A stretch of 64,000 nucleotides of DNA, taken from contig NZ_WLCM01000019.1 in the NCBI RefSeq assembly GCF_013317235.1, positions 8,808 to 72,807 on the forward strand. The letters run 5' to 3'. This stretch comes from Leisingera sp. ANG59. Its GTDB lineage: Bacteria > Pseudomonadota > Alphaproteobacteria > Rhodobacterales > Rhodobacteraceae. Of the stretch, positions 27,698-36,996 are shown piece after piece; the stretch's first letter is position 1; every line of letters begins with the position of its first letter. Made by a program: the position numbers and the translations under genes. The notes under the pieces are model-generated. The model worked only from the letters and a program-made list of their open reading frames with translations. It made no database searches and was not told the origin of the DNA.

Positions 27698-27976
27698 ATG
27701 GCACGTTCCGTATGGAAGGGCCCCTTCGTTGATGCTTACGTCCTGAAGAAGGCCGAAGCAGCGCGTGAATCGGGCCGCAATGAAGTGATCAAGATCTGGT
27801 CGCGCCGTTCCACCATCCTGCCGCAGTTCGTCGGCCTGACCTTTGGTGTGTACAACGGCCAGAAGCATATCCCCGTCAACGTCTCGGAAGACATGATCGG
27901 TCAGAAGTTCGGTGAATACTCGCCGACCCGCACCTATTATGGCCACGCCGCAGACAAAAAAGCGAAGCGGAAGTAA
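27698..27976 (+). CDS. rpsS: 30S ribosomal protein S19
   Basis: The 92-residue protein has the S19 hallmarks [23 protein letters not shown] and [13 protein letters not shown]. It binds the head of the 30S subunit together with S13, near the A-site finger. The gene sits between rplB and rplV with 3-bp gaps on both sides, as in the conserved S10 order. Confidence 0.98.
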   Translation: MARSVWKGPFVDAYVLKKAEAARESGRNEVIKIWSRRSTILPQFVGLTFGVYNGQKHIPVNVSEDMIGQKFGEYSPTRTYYGHAADKKAKRK

Positions 27977-27979
27977 GTC

Positions 27980-28360
27980 ATGGGCAAGGAAAAGAACCCC
28001 CGCCGCGTGGCAGACAACGAAGCAATGGCAAAACTGCGCATGCTCCGTACCTCCCCGCAGAAACTGAACCTGGTGGCTCAGATGATCCGCGGCAAGAAAG
28101 TCGAGAAGGCCCTGACCGACCTGACTTTCTCCAACAAGCGGATCGCGCAGGACGTGAAGAAATGCCTTCAGTCCGCCATCGCGAATGCTGAAAACAACCA
28201 CAACCTGGACGTCGATGAGCTGATCGTCGCCGAGGCATGGGTTGGCAAGAACCTGACCATGAAGCGCGGTCGTCCGCGTGCCCGTGGCCGGTTCGGCAAA
28301 ATCCTGAAGCCGTTCGCGGAGATCACCATCAAGGTGCGTCAAGTTGAGGAGCAAGCCTAA
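27980..28360 (+). CDS. rplV: 50S ribosomal protein L22
   Basis: The 126-residue protein carries the L22 fold, with [20 protein letters not shown] and the beta-hairpin [14 protein letters not shown] that lines the exit tunnel and is a known site of macrolide-resistance mutations. Its stop codon shares a base with the rpsC start (TAATG), so translation is coupled. Confidence 0.98.
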   Translation: MGKEKNPRRVADNEAMAKLRMLRTSPQKLNLVAQMIRGKKVEKALTDLTFSNKRIAQDVKKCLQSAIANAENNHNLDVDELIVAEAWVGKNLTMKRGRPRARGRFGKILKPFAEITIKVRQVEEQA

Positions 28361-29070
28361 TGGGTCAGAAAGTCAATCCGATCGGCATGCGCCTTCAGGT
28401 CAACCGCACCTGGGACAGCCGCTGGTACGCCGACACCAAAGACTACGGTGATCTGCTGCTCGAGGACCTGAAAATCCGCGAGTTCATCAAGGAAGAATGC
28501 AAGCAGGCTGGCATTGCGCGCGTCATCATCGAACGCCCGCACAAGAAATGCCGCGTGACCATTCACACCGCCCGTCCGGGCGTCATCATCGGCAAGAAAG
28601 GCGCGGACATCGAAGTCCTGCGCAAGAAAATCGCCAAGATGACCGACTCCGAGCTGCACCTCAACATCGTTGAAGTGCGCAAGCCGGAACTGGACGCCCA
28701 GCTGGTCGGCGAGTCCATCGCTCAGCAGCTGGAGCGCCGTGTGTCCTTCCGCCGTGCCATGAAACGGGCCGTGCAGAACGCCATGCGCATGGGCGCCCTG
28801 GGTATCCGGGTGAACGTCGCTGGCCGTCTGGGCGGTGCGGAAATCGCGCGTACCGAATGGTATCGTGAGGGCCGCGTGCCGCTGCACACCCTGCGTGCCG
28901 ACATCGATTACGCACACTCCGAAGCGATGACTCCCTACGGGATCATCGGGATCAAGGTCTGGATCTTCAAAGGCGAGATCATGGAGCACGATCCTTCGGC
29001 GCGTGACCGTAAAGCACAAGAAATCCAGGACGGCCCTGCACCCCGTGGTGCTGGTGGCGGCCGTCGCTAA
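28360..29070 (+). CDS. rpsC: 30S ribosomal protein S3
   Basis: The 236-residue protein contains the KH domain ([14 protein letters not shown]) and the C-terminal S3 domain ([20 protein letters not shown]). It forms part of the mRNA entry channel and helicase centre. The length is normal for alphaproteobacteria. rplP follows after 12 bp containing AAGGAGG. Confidence 0.98.
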   Translation: MGQKVNPIGMRLQVNRTWDSRWYADTKDYGDLLLEDLKIREFIKEECKQAGIARVIIERPHKKCRVTIHTARPGVIIGKKGADIEVLRKKIAKMTDSELHLNIVEVRKPELDAQLVGESIAQQLERRVSFRRAMKRAVQNAMRMGALGIRVNVAGRLGGAEIARTEWYREGRVPLHTLRADIDYAHSEAMTPYGIIGIKVWIFKGEIMEHDPSARDRKAQEIQDGPAPRGAGGGRR

Positions 29071-29082
29071 GGAGGATTTGAG

Positions 29083-29496
29083 ATGCTTCAGCCAAAGCGC
29101 ACTAAATTCCGCAAGATGCACAAGGGCCGGATCCACGGCCTGGCAAAAGGCGGTTCCGACCTGAACTTCGGCACCTATGGCCTGAAGGCGACCCAGCCTG
29201 AGCGTGTGACTGCACGCCAGATCGAAGCTGCCCGCCGTGCCATGACCCGCCACATGAAGCGTCAGGGCCGTGTTTGGATCCGTATCTTCCCGGACACTCC
29301 GGTGACCTCGAAGCCGACCGAAGTCCGTATGGGTAAAGGTAAAGGCTCCGTGGACTACTGGGCAGCCAAGGTTAAGCCTGGCCGCGTGATGTTCGAGATC
29401 GACGGCGTCAGCGATGAAATCGCCCGCGAGGCCCTGCGCCTGGCCGCGATGAAGCTGCCGGTCAAGACCCGCGTCGTGGTCCGCGAAGACTGGTAA
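29083..29496 (+). CDS. rplP: 50S ribosomal protein L16
   Basis: The 137-residue protein has [19 protein letters not shown] at the start and the conserved [17 protein letters not shown] and [17 protein letters not shown] regions. It organises the A-site region of the 50S subunit. In most bacteria rpmC follows directly. Here a strong terminator and a 5-kb insertion come first. Confidence 0.98.
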   Translation: MLQPKRTKFRKMHKGRIHGLAKGGSDLNFGTYGLKATQPERVTARQIEAARRAMTRHMKRQGRVWIRIFPDTPVTSKPTEVRMGKGKGSVDYWAAKVKPGRVMFEIDGVSDEIAREALRLAAMKLPVKTRVVVREDW

Positions 29497-29574
29497 ACGG
29501 CGGCTCTGCCGCCGTATGTGCTAGTCGTTTTTGCCTGCAAAGGCGGCAAGGGCGCACCCGGTCTGAACAAATCA

Positions 29575-29610
29575 AAGGCCCCCGCTGAGTGATCAGCGGG
29601 GGCCTTTCTT
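29575..29610 (+). terminator. Strong intrinsic terminator after rplP
   Basis: A long GC-rich stem (AAAGGCCCCCGCTGA / TCAGCGGGGGCCTTT) closes on a short loop and ends in TCTT. It should stop transcription of the rplB-rplP unit, so rpmC and the genes after it need another promoter. Confidence 0.85.
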
Positions 29611-30039
29611 GTCGGCAACATGGGTATCTTACAGCCGCACCGCCCTGTCAGGCGTGAGCTGGTAGATCTCGGAGCCCAGGTTCTTGGCCCGCAGATAGCG
29701 TGCCAAAGAGCCGAGGGTCACCGTGAAAATCCAGCGAAAAATCCGTCGTCCCCCTGGGCAGCCTGCAGTTTTTTACCCGGGGCAGGGCGGCTATGGGTAT
29801 GGCTGCGCGGCGGCCAGCGCGCCTGCACACACTGCAAGCCCTGCGCCCACGGCTGGAGCGGGAAAAGCAACAACTGCCAGACCGGCTGCCGCGGCAGCTT
29901 CACAGCTGGCGGCTGCGCTGTGGCCGGAATGCTGGAGGCTTTGTGCCGAATATTGAGCGCCGGGGCTTGCTGCGGTTTGCGTCGCTGCGCAGTGCTGCCA
30001 GAAGTGTGTTGGGAAAGGGCATCGAAGCCTGCCGCACCG
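29611..30039. other. Gap with a short unassigned frame
   Basis: No recognised gene. The minus strand carries an open stretch ending at 29629 with a protein-like tail (SLARYLRAKNLGSEIYQLT) but only about 50 codons and no good start, so it may be a gene remnant. The rest is GC-rich with no clear signal. Confidence 0.35.
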
Positions 30040-30813
30040 CTAGGCGGCGCCCGTCAGGCCCGGGCTGCAGGCCGGGCCGGGCAAGGGCATGCCAGCCGGT
30101 AGCGGAACCAAATGGCTGGGAGCGGCGGCAGGGCTAAGCCGTTCGCAGGCCTGCGAGAAGCTGAGACTCGTGTCCCCGGCAAGGCTGGCCTGGATGCAAC
30201 TGTCCAGCTCGCCGCGCTCCTTGAGGTCAGCTGCAAGAGAATGGACGGCTTCGGGAAAGACCCAGTGATGAATATTGGCGCCTCTGGGAAACAGCTGGGC
30301 ATGCAGGCCGTCCATGCCCGTGCCGCTTGAGAAGATGAAATACTCCGTCTCCGGCACAAAATAATGGCCCGCAGGCTTCATCGGAAAGCTCTTGATGCTC
30401 TTGGAGTACACCCGCCACCGCCTGTCTCCGGGCGCTGCCTCCGGATCGACGCTGAACTGCGGCACAAAGGCGACCGACCGGGCAATTGGCAGGAAGGCGC
30501 TTGCAACGATGGCCAAATAGCCGCCCATGCTGTTGCCGATCGAAAACAGCGTGCAGCCCCCTGCCACCTCCTGAACAGTTCTGGTCAGCACGTCCCAATC
30601 CAGCCTGTTTCCCCAGGACCGGGTCTTGTCATAGCAAAAGATGACATTGCTGCAATTGCGCCCCGACCCGGCGAATTCCGGCTGCTGAACGTCGATCAGC
30701 TCCACCCCTTGACCGATGCCGGGAAAGGACAGCAGAACGGTGCCCCTTGCCGGTGCCGGCCCCGGTTTCAGGGATTCCAGCCGCAAGGTTTCGTCTTCAT
30801 AAATAATGTGCAT
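30040..30813 (-). CDS. Alpha/beta-hydrolase-like hypothetical protein
   Basis: The 257-residue protein (start taken at 30813, MHIIYEDETLRL, inside a slightly longer frame) has a nucleophile-elbow pattern IGNSMGGYLAIV near residue 95. It also has a late His (HHWVFPEAVHSL), consistent with an alpha/beta-hydrolase fold. No signal peptide is seen, so it should be cytoplasmic. The substrate is unknown. It is transcribed against the ribosomal genes inside the insertion between rplP and rpmC. Confidence 0.6.
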   Translation of the reverse strand: MHIIYEDETLRLESLKPGPAPARGTVLLSFPGIGQGVELIDVQQPEFAGSGRNCSNVIFCYDKTRSWGNRLDWDVLTRTVQEVAGGCTLFSIGNSMGGYLAIVASAFLPIARSVAFVPQFSVDPEAAPGDRRWRVYSKSIKSFPMKPAGHYFVPETEYFIFSSGTGMDGLHAQLFPRGANIHHWVFPEAVHSLAADLKERGELDSCIQASLAGDTSLSFSQACERLSPAAAPSHLVPLPAGMPLPGPACSPGLTGAA

Positions 30814-31171
30814 ATTCCAATGCCTTCGCTTCTGCGGTTTCGGGGGAATCTTGCACAAGGGAGGTTAACCCGCGGTAAGCCCGGACAGCTGAAGGACTGG
30901 CTTACGCATGTTTTGCGGTGGCAGTCTTGCCGCTGGGTTTCACTGGATCGGATCCCCGCATTGCATCCGGGCGCTGGCAAGCCTGTTAACGCGCCGGACA
31001 CATGCTCTTTTCCTTGTGCTGCGGGCCAGTGGCCATTCCGCTCGGCCTATCGCCTGTTAACGATATGTACAGCATTTGTTCTCATACTCGGCCTGTAATT
31101 GATTGACAGCTCCAAATCTGCCCCTAGCGGGCGTTCTGTAGCGGTGTGTGTAACGATGAAAGGGAAGCTTC
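30814..31171. other. Intergenic gap between divergent genes
   Basis: This 358-bp region separates the hydrolase-like gene and a small lipoprotein gene. It must hold their promoters. A moderately AT-rich tract lies at 31060-31130. No gene or clear hairpin is visible. Confidence 0.35.
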
Positions 31172-31504
31172 ATGATGCGAATGATCGTTCCTGCAGCCCT
31201 GTGTTTGAGCCTGCCCGCTTGCGGCGGGATGGAATTTGACCGCAATGATTTGTCCCATATGTATGGCCCTGCGACGAACTACCGGAATCCGGTGGCGACA
31301 CGTCAGATCTCCAAAAGTTTCGTTTCCCAGGAAACCGTATCCCTCGACGGCAATGCCACGCATTGGACGTCGCCCGACGGCTGCACGTATTCCCGCACCC
31401 AGGCTCCGGGGTATGCGCCGGTCTGGTACCTGGTGCAAAACCCCTTTCACATAGGAATGCCAAACGCGCACCGTGACTGCCCGATTTCCGTGGTGGACGG
31501 GTAG
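31172..31504 (+). CDS. Small secreted lipoprotein, unknown function
   Basis: The 110-residue protein starts with a short signal peptide ending in a lipobox (LSLPACGG, Cys at about residue 17). It should therefore be lipid-anchored at the cell envelope. The mature part has two further cysteines (DGCTYSRTQAPGY and HRDCPISV) that may form a disulphide. I do not recognise the family. It lies alone between divergent and co-directional neighbours. Confidence 0.6.
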   Translation: MMRMIVPAALCLSLPACGGMEFDRNDLSHMYGPATNYRNPVATRQISKSFVSQETVSLDGNATHWTSPDGCTYSRTQAPGYAPVWYLVQNPFHIGMPNAHRDCPISVVDG

Positions 31505-31595
31505 GGCTGGCAATAACCCCGGGGGCCGAATGGAATCCTTGGCCAGGTGCAGGAGGTGTCTCGCCTCTTGCCCGGTGCTGCGCTAAGACGGCGCC

Positions 31596-32216
31596 ATGGC
31601 CCAGATTGAATCGCTCTTCGTGACCCGCCTCTACCGCGCGCAGCTGTCCGAATACGGACCCAAGGTTGACGCGCAGGAACTGGAAAACTCCTGCCTTGTC
31701 ATCGCCGGCGACGACGATGCCGGCCAGGACTGGTGCGAGGAGAACGGCTATCCCGGCTACACCTCCTATGCCTCGCTCACCGATCTGCCATGGCGCTTTC
31801 CGATCTTTGCCGACCTGGTGAAATCGCTGGACCAGCATGTGGCGGCCTTTGCCAAGGATCTGGAGTTCGATCTGGACGGGCGCGAGCTGAAGCTGGAGGA
31901 TCTTTGGATCAATATCCTGCCCGAGGGCGGCACCCATTCCAGCCACCTGCACCCGCATTCGGTGATCTCCGGCACCACCTATGTGTCGATGCCCGCCGGC
32001 GCTTCGGCGCTCAAGCTGGAGGACCCGCGGTCCGCCCGGATGATGGCGGCGCCCACCCGCACCAAACGGGCCCGGCGCGAGTTGCAGCCCTTCATCTACA
32101 TGAAGCCGGACGTGGGCGACGTGCTCTTGTGGGAAAGCTGGCTGCGCCACGAGGTGCCGATGAACATGGCCGAGGAAGAGCGGATCAGCGTCAGCTTCAA
32201 CTACCGCTGGGACTGA
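31596..32216 (+). CDS. Putative 2OG-Fe(II) oxygenase (TIGR02466 type)
   Basis: The 206-residue protein resembles the TIGR02466 group of the 2-oxoglutarate/Fe(II) oxygenase superfamily. A candidate iron site is HSSHLHPHSVISGTTYVSMP near residue 115, with a distal His in WLRHEVPMN, followed by RISVSFNYRW. The substrate is unknown. It lies 91 bp after the lipoprotein gene and 42 bp before a small membrane protein gene, in the rplP-rpmC insertion. Confidence 0.75.
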   Translation: MAQIESLFVTRLYRAQLSEYGPKVDAQELENSCLVIAGDDDAGQDWCEENGYPGYTSYASLTDLPWRFPIFADLVKSLDQHVAAFAKDLEFDLDGRELKLEDLWINILPEGGTHSSHLHPHSVISGTTYVSMPAGASALKLEDPRSARMMAAPTRTKRARRELQPFIYMKPDVGDVLLWESWLRHEVPMNMAEEERISVSFNYRWD

Positions 32217-32258
32217 TCAGTATTTCGGTGCCGCCCGCCTGCTCATGGACCATCGCCT

Positions 32259-32624
32259 GTGTATGACTATACGCCGATCGTGCTCCATGAATGCGAGCAG
32301 CTTGTTTATGCGGTCCACGCGCGCATTGCACCCACGCTGACCGAGGTTCTGGTTGTTGTTCTTTGCGCGCCGGTTGCACTGGTGATTTGGCTGTTTGTTC
32401 ACCGGGCTTTCCGCTCAGCCACTTATGTGATCAATACCCGTCGGGTTTTGGCGGTTGATAAACAGGGCGCATTCGGTGAAGTCGCGATCAGAAACATTCG
32501 GCGCCTAAAGACCTTCAGGGGCGCCATGATGGTGCATGCCGGGGAGACCCGCCTCTGGCTCCCCCGCTTGCCGAACGGGTGGCAATTTGAAACCATCCTC
32601 AACAAGGTGCGGCAATTGGGCTAG
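32259..32624 (+). CDS. Small membrane protein with a PH-like tail
   Basis: A GTG start gives 121 residues. One transmembrane helix (VLVVVLCAPVALVIWLFV) is followed by a hydrophilic domain beginning SATYVINTRRVLAVD, a pattern typical of bacterial PH-like domains. Function is unknown. The GTG is the only start that keeps the N-terminal amphipathic segment; confidence in the exact start is low. Confidence 0.5.
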   Translation: MYDYTPIVLHECEQLVYAVHARIAPTLTEVLVVVLCAPVALVIWLFVHRAFRSATYVINTRRVLAVDKQGAFGEVAIRNIRRLKTFRGAMMVHAGETRLWLPRLPNGWQFETILNKVRQLG

Positions 32625-32698
32625 CGGTTCGGCTCCCCGCAATTGTAAAAGTCCGCAAAGCCGCTTAGCCTCCCGGAACGGCTCTGCGGGAGGTATAG

Positions 32699-33742
32699 AT
32701 GGCGCGGCGTTCCCCTTTTGAAATCGGTGGCTTCCACATTCCGCCCGGCACCCGCCGCACGGTGGATATGCCGGTCAGCGTGCTGTCGGACCACACGCCG
32801 GTCACCATGTCCGCCCATGTGATCCACGGTTCGGAGGAGGGACCTGCGCTGTTTGTCTCCGCCGCTATCCACGGCGACGAGGTGATCGGGGTGGAAATTG
32901 CCCGCCGCCTGCTGCGCAGCCGCCAGTTCTCGCGCCTCAGGGGCACGCTGATTGTGGTGCCGATCGTCAACACCTTCGGCTTCCTGAACCACTCCCGCTA
33001 CCTGCCGGACCGGCGCGATCTGAACCGGTCCTTTCCGGGCAGCGAGGGCGGCTCGCTGGCCAGCCGCCTGGCGCATCTGTTCATGACAGAGGTGGTGGCG
33101 CGCTGCGATCTGGGCATCGACCTGCATTCCGCCGCCATCCACCGCACCAACATGCCGCAGATCCGGGTGTCGCCCAAGTCGCAGGAGACGCTGGGTTATG
33201 CCGATGCCTTCGGCGCGCCGGTGGTGATCCGGTCGTCCCTGCGCGACGGCTCCCTGCGCAAGGAAGCGCAGAAGGCCGGCGTCGATATCCTGCTCTATGA
33301 GGCGGGGGAGGGGCTGCGGTTTGACGAGCAGTCCGCCCGCGTCGGCGTTGCGGGCATCCTGCGGGTGATGCACGCGCTTGGCATGATCCCCGATGACGGC
33401 GTGCCGCTGGCTGAGGCGGTGCCGGTCAAGGCCAGCGACAGCAGCTGGGAGCGCGCGCCCGCAGGCGGTCTGTTGCGCGCCTTCAAGACCACTGGCGAGA
33501 TGGTGGGGGAGGGCGAGGTGCTGGGCATCGTCGCCGACCCCTTCGGGGAGGAGGAGGTGGAACTGACCGCCAGCCAGCCGGGCCTGATCATCGGCCGCGC
33601 CAACATGCCCATCGTCAACGAGGGCGACGCCCTCTTCCACATCGCCAAAGTGTCCGCCCCGGAGGAAGCCGAAGGCCGCATCGAAAGCCTGAACGCCCAG
33701 CTGGACGGCGCCGCGATGTTCGATGAGGATGAGATCATTTGA
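32699..33742 (+). CDS. Succinylglutamate desuccinylase/aspartoacylase-family protein
   Basis: The 347-residue protein is an AstE/AspA-type zinc carboxypeptidase-fold hydrolase. The metal ligands are visible in AAIHGDEVIG (HxxE) and GIDLHSAAIHRT, with DLNRSFPG as substrate loop. A C-terminal beta-sandwich follows. Members cleave N-acyl amino acids or related amides in the cytoplasm. No arginine-catabolism genes are nearby, so the substrate is open. Confidence 0.85.
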   Translation: MARRSPFEIGGFHIPPGTRRTVDMPVSVLSDHTPVTMSAHVIHGSEEGPALFVSAAIHGDEVIGVEIARRLLRSRQFSRLRGTLIVVPIVNTFGFLNHSRYLPDRRDLNRSFPGSEGGSLASRLAHLFMTEVVARCDLGIDLHSAAIHRTNMPQIRVSPKSQETLGYADAFGAPVVIRSSLRDGSLRKEAQKAGVDILLYEAGEGLRFDEQSARVGVAGILRVMHALGMIPDDGVPLAEAVPVKASDSSWERAPAGGLLRAFKTTGEMVGEGEVLGIVADPFGEEEVELTASQPGLIIGRANMPIVNEGDALFHIAKVSAPEEAEGRIESLNAQLDGAAMFDEDEII

Positions 33743-33910
33743 GGGAAACCAGCCAGCCGGCCAATGCAGGGCGGCGCGGCGAGGCCCGGTTCAGTTGTGT
33801 TCGCGGCAGTCCGGCAATCTATTGTTGACTGAAGTTCGTTCTGCTACGTCCGCAGCGCCCAACGCTGCGTTGCATTGGGCCGGCTTGAATATTCTCAAAG
33901 GACTCCAGTT

Positions 33911-34258
33911 TTGAAGACAAAACTCATTCTCTTGGCCGCAGCCGTTGCTTCGGTTGCAGCCTGTTCCAAAGACCTGGGCAAAGTACATGAGCGGCGCGCT
34001 GCCCTTGTTGCCCGTGTATTCCCGGCGGAAGCCGACCGCACCGGTATCACTCTTGCCTTCCCCGTCGAGAGCCACCTGGAAATCATCTACTTCCCGGACG
34101 AAGTTTCTCACTCGGCCATTCAGTCGAGAGCAGCTGCTTATTGCAAACGTATCGGTCATCCGACGCTGAAGGTCGCCAGGCCGCTCAAGGATACGCAAAC
34201 CACCATGGCGGACGGTACAGTGCGGGCGTCTAAGGGTATCCTCTTCGATTGCGATTAA
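33911..34258 (+). CDS. Small lipoprotein, unknown function
   Basis: Translation most likely starts at TTG 33911, preceded by AAAGGA with eight bases spacing. That places LKTKLILLAAAVASVAAC as a perfect lipoprotein signal peptide with Cys at residue 18. The mature part (about 98 residues) has two more Cys (AAYCKRIG and the C-terminal FDCD). An upstream ATG in frame would bury the signal. The family is not recognised; the location is the periplasmic side of a membrane. Confidence 0.6.
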   Translation: MKTKLILLAAAVASVAACSKDLGKVHERRAALVARVFPAEADRTGITLAFPVESHLEIIYFPDEVSHSAIQSRAAAYCKRIGHPTLKVARPLKDTQTTMADGTVRASKGILFDCD

Positions 34259-34278
34259 CGGCTTGACTGCACCAGGGC

Positions 34279-34312
34279 GGGTGAGGGGCAAACACCCCCT
34301 TGCCCCTCACCC
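34279..34312 (+). terminator. Hairpin terminator before the rpmC unit
   Basis: A 13-bp perfect stem (GGGTGAGGGGCAA / TTGCCCCTCACCC) follows the lipoprotein gene by about 20 bp. It is pyrimidine-rich but lacks a clean T run afterwards. It separates the inserted genes from the rpmC leader. Confidence 0.55.
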
Positions 34313-34400
34313 CCTTCTCCTCTATAGGGAGCCATCGCTTGCGCCCGGTCCGGCCTGGATCAGGGGCAGGTGATTCTTTTTTGCTGCCCGTTCCGGGCGG

Positions 34401-34448
34401 TTGACATAACCCACCAGGTAACAAGGTGACCCTCGGGGCCTTCTGGTG
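34401..34448 (+). promoter_or_regulatory. Candidate promoter and structured leader of rpmC
   Basis: TTGACA at 34401 is a perfect -35 hexamer, though the -10 is unclear. It is followed by a nested hairpin: CACCAG (34412) pairs with CTGGTG (34443), and inside it AAGG-CC pairs with GGCCTT. This leader directly precedes the rpmC ribosome binding site and could serve ribosomal-protein feedback control. It supports independent expression of the second half of the operon. Confidence 0.4.
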
Positions 34449-34470
34449 CTTTGGACAAGGAACAAAGGCG

Positions 34471-34671
34471 ATGAACGCCAATGATCTGCGCGAGAAGACC
34501 GTGGATGAACTCCGCGATATGCTCGCATCCCTGAAAAAAGAGAGCTTCAACCTGCGCTTTCAGCAGGCAACCGGTCAGCTGGAATCGACCGCAGGCATCA
34601 AGGCGGCCCGCCGCAATGCTGCACGCGTCAAGACCATCCTGAACGAAAAAGCCGCTGCAGCGGCCGAATAA
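34471..34671 (+). CDS. rpmC: 50S ribosomal protein L29
   Basis: The 66-residue helical-hairpin protein ([34 protein letters not shown]) is L29, located at the tunnel exit where SRP and trigger factor dock. The ATG at 34471 follows AAAGG. It restarts the conserved gene order after the 5-kb insertion behind rplP. Confidence 0.97.
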   Translation: MNANDLREKTVDELRDMLASLKKESFNLRFQQATGQLESTAGIKAARRNAARVKTILNEKAAAAAE

Positions 34672-34682
34672 GGAGCGACACA

Positions 34683-34913
34683 ATGCCCAAACGTATCCTG
34701 CAAGGCGTTGTGACCAGCGACGCAAACGCCCAGACCATCACCGTCTCGGTTGAACGCCGCTTCACGCACCCGGTTCTGAAGAAAACCATCCGTAAGTCCA
34801 AGAAATACCGGGCTCACGATGAAAAGAACGCTTTCAAGGTCGGCGACACTGTCCGCATCATCGAATGCGCGCCGAAATCGAAAACGAAACGCTGGGAAGT
34901 TCTGGAAGCCTAA
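34683..34913 (+). CDS. rpsQ: 30S ribosomal protein S17
   Basis: The 76-residue OB-fold protein has [34 protein letters not shown] and the terminal [10 protein letters not shown], the S17 signature. It is a primary 16S rRNA binder. rplN follows only after 99 bp with an inverted repeat. Confidence 0.97.
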   Translation: MPKRILQGVVTSDANAQTITVSVERRFTHPVLKKTIRKSKKYRAHDEKNAFKVGDTVRIIECAPKSKTKRWEVLEA

Positions 34914-34931
34914 GAGTCTCATCCGAGACTC
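34914..34931 (+). promoter_or_regulatory. Intercistronic hairpin between rpsQ and rplN
   Basis: GAGTCTC-ATCC-GAGACTC forms a perfect 7-bp stem with a tetraloop directly after the rpsQ stop. No T run follows, so it is more likely an RNA-processing or stability element than a terminator. Confidence 0.4.
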
Positions 34932-35012
34932 CTGGCGGCTAGACTTAACAGTCAGTCGAAACCCTGGGGGATACCAGCACGCATCGCTGCCCCATAGGTC
35001 GGGAGAAACCAC

Positions 35013-35381
35013 ATGATCCAGATGCAAACAAATCTGGATGTTGCTGACAACTCCGGCGCCCGCCGAGTTCAGTGCATCAAGGTTCTGGGTGGCTCCAAGC
35101 GTAAATACGCTTCCGTTGGCGACATCATCGTCGTCTCGGTTAAAGAAGCCATCCCGCGCGGCCGCGTGAAAAAAGGCGACGTCCGTAAGGCCGTTGTCGT
35201 GCGCACCGCCAAAGAAGTCCGCCGCGAAGATGGCACCGCGATCCGTTTTGACCGGAACGCAGCTGTCATCCTGAACAACAACAATGAGCCGGTCGGTACC
35301 CGTATCTTTGGCCCGGTTGTTCGTGAACTGCGCGCGAAGAACTTCATGAAGATCATCTCGCTGGCTCCGGAGGTGCTGTAA
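35013..35381 (+). CDS. rplN: 50S ribosomal protein L14
   Basis: The 122-residue protein is a standard L14 ([43 protein letters not shown]). It sits at the subunit interface and contacts 16S helix 14. The preceding GGGAGAAACCAC contains its ribosome binding site. Confidence 0.98.
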   Translation: MIQMQTNLDVADNSGARRVQCIKVLGGSKRKYASVGDIIVVSVKEAIPRGRVKKGDVRKAVVVRTAKEVRREDGTAIRFDRNAAVILNNNNEPVGTRIFGPVVRELRAKNFMKIISLAPEVL

Positions 35382-35383
35382 TT

Positions 35384-35689
35384 ATGGCTGCGAAACTCCG
35401 TAAAGGCGACAAGGTCGTCGTGCTGGCAGGCCGCGATAAGGGCAAGGAAGGCACCATTGCTTCCGTTGACCCGAAAGCCGGCAAAGCCGTTGTCGAAGGC
35501 GTGAACATGGCAATCCGCCACACCCGCCAGACTCAAAACAGCCAGGGCGGCCGTCTGCCCAAGGCACTGCCGATCGACCTGTCGAACCTGGCACTGCTGG
35601 ACAGCAACGGCAAAGCAACCCGCGTCGGTTTCCGCGAGGAAGACGGCAAAAAGGTGCGCTTCGCCAAGACCACCGGGGAGACTGTCTGA
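35384..35689 (+). CDS. rplX: 50S ribosomal protein L24
   Basis: The 101-residue protein has the KOW motif ([20 protein letters not shown]) of L24, an early assembly-initiating protein. It starts 2 bp after rplN and its stop overlaps the rplE start (TGATG). Confidence 0.98.
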   Translation: MAAKLRKGDKVVVLAGRDKGKEGTIASVDPKAGKAVVEGVNMAIRHTRQTQNSQGGRLPKALPIDLSNLALLDSNGKATRVGFREEDGKKVRFAKTTGETV

Positions 35690-36252
35690 TGCTTGACGCT
35701 GCAACCTACACCCCGCGCCTGAAAACTCTCTACAAGGACACCATCCGTGGCGCCCTGAAAGAAGAGTTCTCCTACAAGAACGAGATGATGATCCCCAAGC
35801 TGGACAAGATCGTTCTGAACATTGGCTGTGGCCGCGCTGCTGTCAAAGACAGCAAGAAAGCCAAATCCGCCCAGGCCGACCTGACCGCGATCGCGGGCCA
35901 GAAGGCTCTGACCACCGTGGCAAAGAACTCCATCGCCGGCTTCCGCGTTCGCGAAGGCATGCCGATGGGCGCCAAGGTGACCCTGCGCGGTGACCGGATG
36001 TACGAATTCCTCGACCGTCTGATCACCATCGCGATGCCCCGTATCCGCGACTTCCGCGGTGTTTCGGGCACCTCCTTCGACGGCCGCGGCAACTATGCCA
36101 TGGGCCTGAAAGAGCACATCGTGTTCCCGGAAATCGATTTCGACAAGATCGACGAAGCCTGGGGCATGGACATCGTGATCGCCACCACCGCGAAAACCGA
36201 CGCGGAAGCAAAGGCGCTGTTGAAAGCTTTCAACATGCCCTTCAACAGCTAA
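35689..36252 (+). CDS. rplE: 50S ribosomal protein L5
   Basis: The 187-residue protein shows L5 features ([49 protein letters not shown]). It binds 5S rRNA and bridges to S13. It is coupled to rplX by a one-base overlap. Confidence 0.98.
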   Translation: MLDAATYTPRLKTLYKDTIRGALKEEFSYKNEMMIPKLDKIVLNIGCGRAAVKDSKKAKSAQADLTAIAGQKALTTVAKNSIAGFRVREGMPMGAKVTLRGDRMYEFLDRLITIAMPRIRDFRGVSGTSFDGRGNYAMGLKEHIVFPEIDFDKIDEAWGMDIVIATTAKTDAEAKALLKAFNMPFNS

Positions 36253-36272
36253 GCGCGGGAAGGATAGAGACC

Positions 36273-36578
36273 ATGGCTAAGAAAAGCATGATCGAACGCG
36301 AGAAGAAGCGCGAGCGCCTGGTGGCTAAATACGCCGCAAAGCGTGCCGAGCTGAAAGAAATCGCAAACGACGAATCTCGCCCGATGGAAGAGCGCTTCAA
36401 GGCGCGTCTGAAACTGGCGAAACTGCCGCGCAACTCGTCGGCAACCCGTCTTCACAACCGCTGCCAGCTCACCGGCCGTCCGCACGCTTACTACCGTAAG
36501 CTGAAGGTCAGCCGTATTGCGCTGCGCGAGCTGGGCTCTGCTGGTCAGATCCCCGGCCTGGTGAAATCGAGCTGGTAA
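36273..36578 (+). CDS. rpsN: 30S ribosomal protein S14
   Basis: The 101-residue protein is the zinc-independent (C-minus) S14 form: the region [19 protein letters not shown] lacks the four-cysteine cluster. [18 protein letters not shown] opens it. It binds the 30S head. Confidence 0.97.
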   Translation: MAKKSMIEREKKRERLVAKYAAKRAELKEIANDESRPMEERFKARLKLAKLPRNSSATRLHNRCQLTGRPHAYYRKLKVSRIALRELGSAGQIPGLVKSSW

Positions 36579-36591
36579 GGGAGAGACTGAT

Positions 36592-36984
36592 ATGAACGAT
36601 CCTATCGGCGATATGCTCACCCGTATCCGTAACTCTCAGATGCGCGGCAAATCCACCGTCATGACCCCGGCTTCCAAGCTGCGGGCATGGGTGCTGGACG
36701 TGCTGGCAGACGAGGGCTACATCCGCGGTTATGAGAAAACCACTGGTGAAAATGGCCACCCGGCCATCGAAATCAGCCTCAAGTACTTCGACGGCGAACC
36801 TGTCATTCGCGAGCTCAAGCGGGTCTCCAAGCCCGGCCGCCGCGTTTACATGGGCGTCAATGACATCCCGTCGGTCCGCCAGGGCCTGGGCGTGTCGATT
36901 GTCTCCACCCCCAAGGGTGTGATGTCGGACGCGAACGCACGCGCAGCCAACGTTGGCGGCGAAGTGCTTTGCACCGTCTTCTAA
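36592..36984 (+). CDS. rpsH: 30S ribosomal protein S8
   Basis: The 130-residue protein has [20 protein letters not shown] and the C-terminal [20 protein letters not shown] of S8, a primary 16S binder that in enterobacteria also represses the spc operon at rplE. No S8-like site could be identified here by eye. Confidence 0.98.
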   Translation: MNDPIGDMLTRIRNSQMRGKSTVMTPASKLRAWVLDVLADEGYIRGYEKTTGENGHPAIEISLKYFDGEPVIRELKRVSKPGRRVYMGVNDIPSVRQGLGVSIVSTPKGVMSDANARAANVGGEVLCTVF

Positions 36985-36996
36985 GGAGGCCTCGCA

